A stretch of 64,000 bases of DNA, from positions 2,501-66,500 of the forward strand of contig JAVKOQ010000090.1 in NCBI GenBank assembly GCA_031835245.1, in the 5' to 3' direction. Below, piece by piece: positions 63,329 to 64,000 of this stretch. Under the pieces are notes generated by a model that saw only the letters and a program-made list of their open reading frames with translations, was not told the DNA's origin and searched no databases. A program made the position numbers and the translations under genes. Position 1 is the first letter of the stretch. Every line of letters starts with the position of its first letter. This DNA comes from Balamuthia mandrillaris. Taxonomy: Eukaryota; Discosea; Longamoebia; Balamuthiidae.

Positions 63329-64000
63329 ATGGACATTAGGCTGGGGCGAGAAGAGGGAGAGGCAGGAGGAGGAGGAGGGAGCTTGAAGCAGCGGTGGGAG
63401 GAGTTGAAACGACATCCGGCGGCGCGATGGCTGCGGGAAAAGAGTTTTGTGTTGTTCGCCATCGACACGAGGGCGCTGGCCTTTGTGCGCATGGGCCTCG
63501 CCGCCGTTTTGCTGTTTGATCTTTGGGTCAGAGCCACCGACTTTGCAGCTTTCCTTTCGGTAACCGTTTTCGTTGTCTCGGCGTTTTGCGCCACGTTCAC
63601 TATTTTTATTGACTGTTTCGTGTATAACGCACAGGACGATGGAGCCATCCCTTGTCGTACGGTGTTGGATGCCAACACCGACCCTTTCTTGCTTCCAAGC
63701 CTTCACCTTACGCTGTGTCAATCGGACTTTCTGATGGTTACCTCTTCTCATCTTGTTTCTTTGCTTTCGTTTTTTCTGAACCTGCTCACTGCCAATGGTT
63801 CCATCAATCAAAATAGAAAGTGTTACTTCTGGTGGCGGCTTTGGCGGCTGTCTGTCTTCTCTTTGGCTACAAGACGCAACTATCCAATGCGCTTTCCTTC
63901 TTTTTTCTTAGTTCTTTGCACTTCCGGTTCGTTCTTTTTTGTTCTTCGTCTTCTTTGTCTTCTCATCACTCGTTTCGCAGGACCATTCCAGTGATGAATG
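63329..64000 (+). CDS. HTTM-family membrane protein, cut by window end
   Basis: This is the N-terminal part of a multi-pass protein resembling the HTTM domain of vitamin K-dependent gamma-carboxylase relatives. The start ATG 63329 gives a Gly/Glu-rich cytosolic leader, then LFAIDTRALAFVRMGLAAVL, LFDLWVRATDFAAFLSDDGA with the intron removed, matching the family pattern of D.R.LA..R..L......D...R...... DDG. A later exon gives VLLLVALAAVCLLFGYKTQL. At least two introns are visible. The carboxylase domain, if any, would lie beyond the window, so the function is open. Confidence 0.72.

Noticed and set aside
63029-63811. 260-codon minus-strand frame over the HTTM gene
   Set aside because: It mirrors the plus-strand HTTM-type exons, has no family motifs and crosses the hairpin and G-run; the plus-strand reading is conserved.

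Overview
The window is nuclear DNA of a unicellular eukaryote with a compact, intron-rich genome. Nearly every gene is cut by short GT-AG introns of roughly 50-150 bases. TAA, TAG and TGA all end genes, so the standard code fits. The repertoire includes a RasGAP-VPS9 protein, a BAR-PH-ArfGAP-ankyrin protein, WH1/RhoGEF/MORN, FYVE, a Clu-type TPR protein, mitochondrial ATAD3, SDHB and mS38, and two identical tRNA-Leu genes. This suits a free-living amoeboid protist, possibly an amoebozoan. That placement is inference from gene content; no rRNA or other marker gene is present. All gene models below were spliced by eye from conserved motifs and GT/AG signals, so exon edges are provisional.

Layout. 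1-2953 is AT-rich and gene-poor and holds a decayed Ty3/gypsy reverse transcriptase fragment. From 2954 to 17688 all protein genes run on the minus strand: a secreted protein, an RBM42-like RNA-binding protein, a large Clu/TPR protein, adenylosuccinate lyase with a mitochondrial-looking leader, a FYVE-alpha/beta hydrolase fusion, and a rhodanese-DsrE fusion. Two plus-strand tRNA-Leu(CAG) genes sit between them. From 17763 to 41226 all confident genes run on the plus strand: an RlaP-type nucleotidyltransferase, a GAPVD1/RME-6-like protein, an ACAP-like ArfGAP, ATAD3, an OPT transporter, SDHB, an EGF-repeat membrane protein and an NAA80-like actin acetyltransferase. From 41284 to 64000 strands alternate: an unknown minus gene, a WH1-RhoGEF-PH-MORN protein, mS38, a GPI-specific phospholipase D, a membrane alpha/beta hydrolase, a candidate permuted tRNA gene, a tandem pair of four-helix membrane proteins, TMEM14, a secreted subtilase, a membrane-anchored alpha/beta hydrolase, MYCBP/AMY-1, and the start of an HTTM-family membrane protein cut by the window end.

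The genes are not an operon. They share broad themes: endosome and membrane traffic (GAPVD1-like, ACAP-like, FYVE hydrolase), actin control (NAA80-like, WH1-RhoGEF-MORN) and mitochondria (ATAD3, SDHB, mS38, possibly adenylosuccinate lyase). CT-rich tracts occur in most introns, nearly always with pyrimidines on the coding strand.

The most unusual signal is at 55122-55262. A tRNA 3' half lies directly upstream of a matching 5' half, with perfectly complementary 7-base acceptor arms and complementary outer flanks. This is the layout of a circularly permuted tRNA gene, but the anticodon cannot be assigned, so a broken pair of tRNA pseudogenes remains possible.
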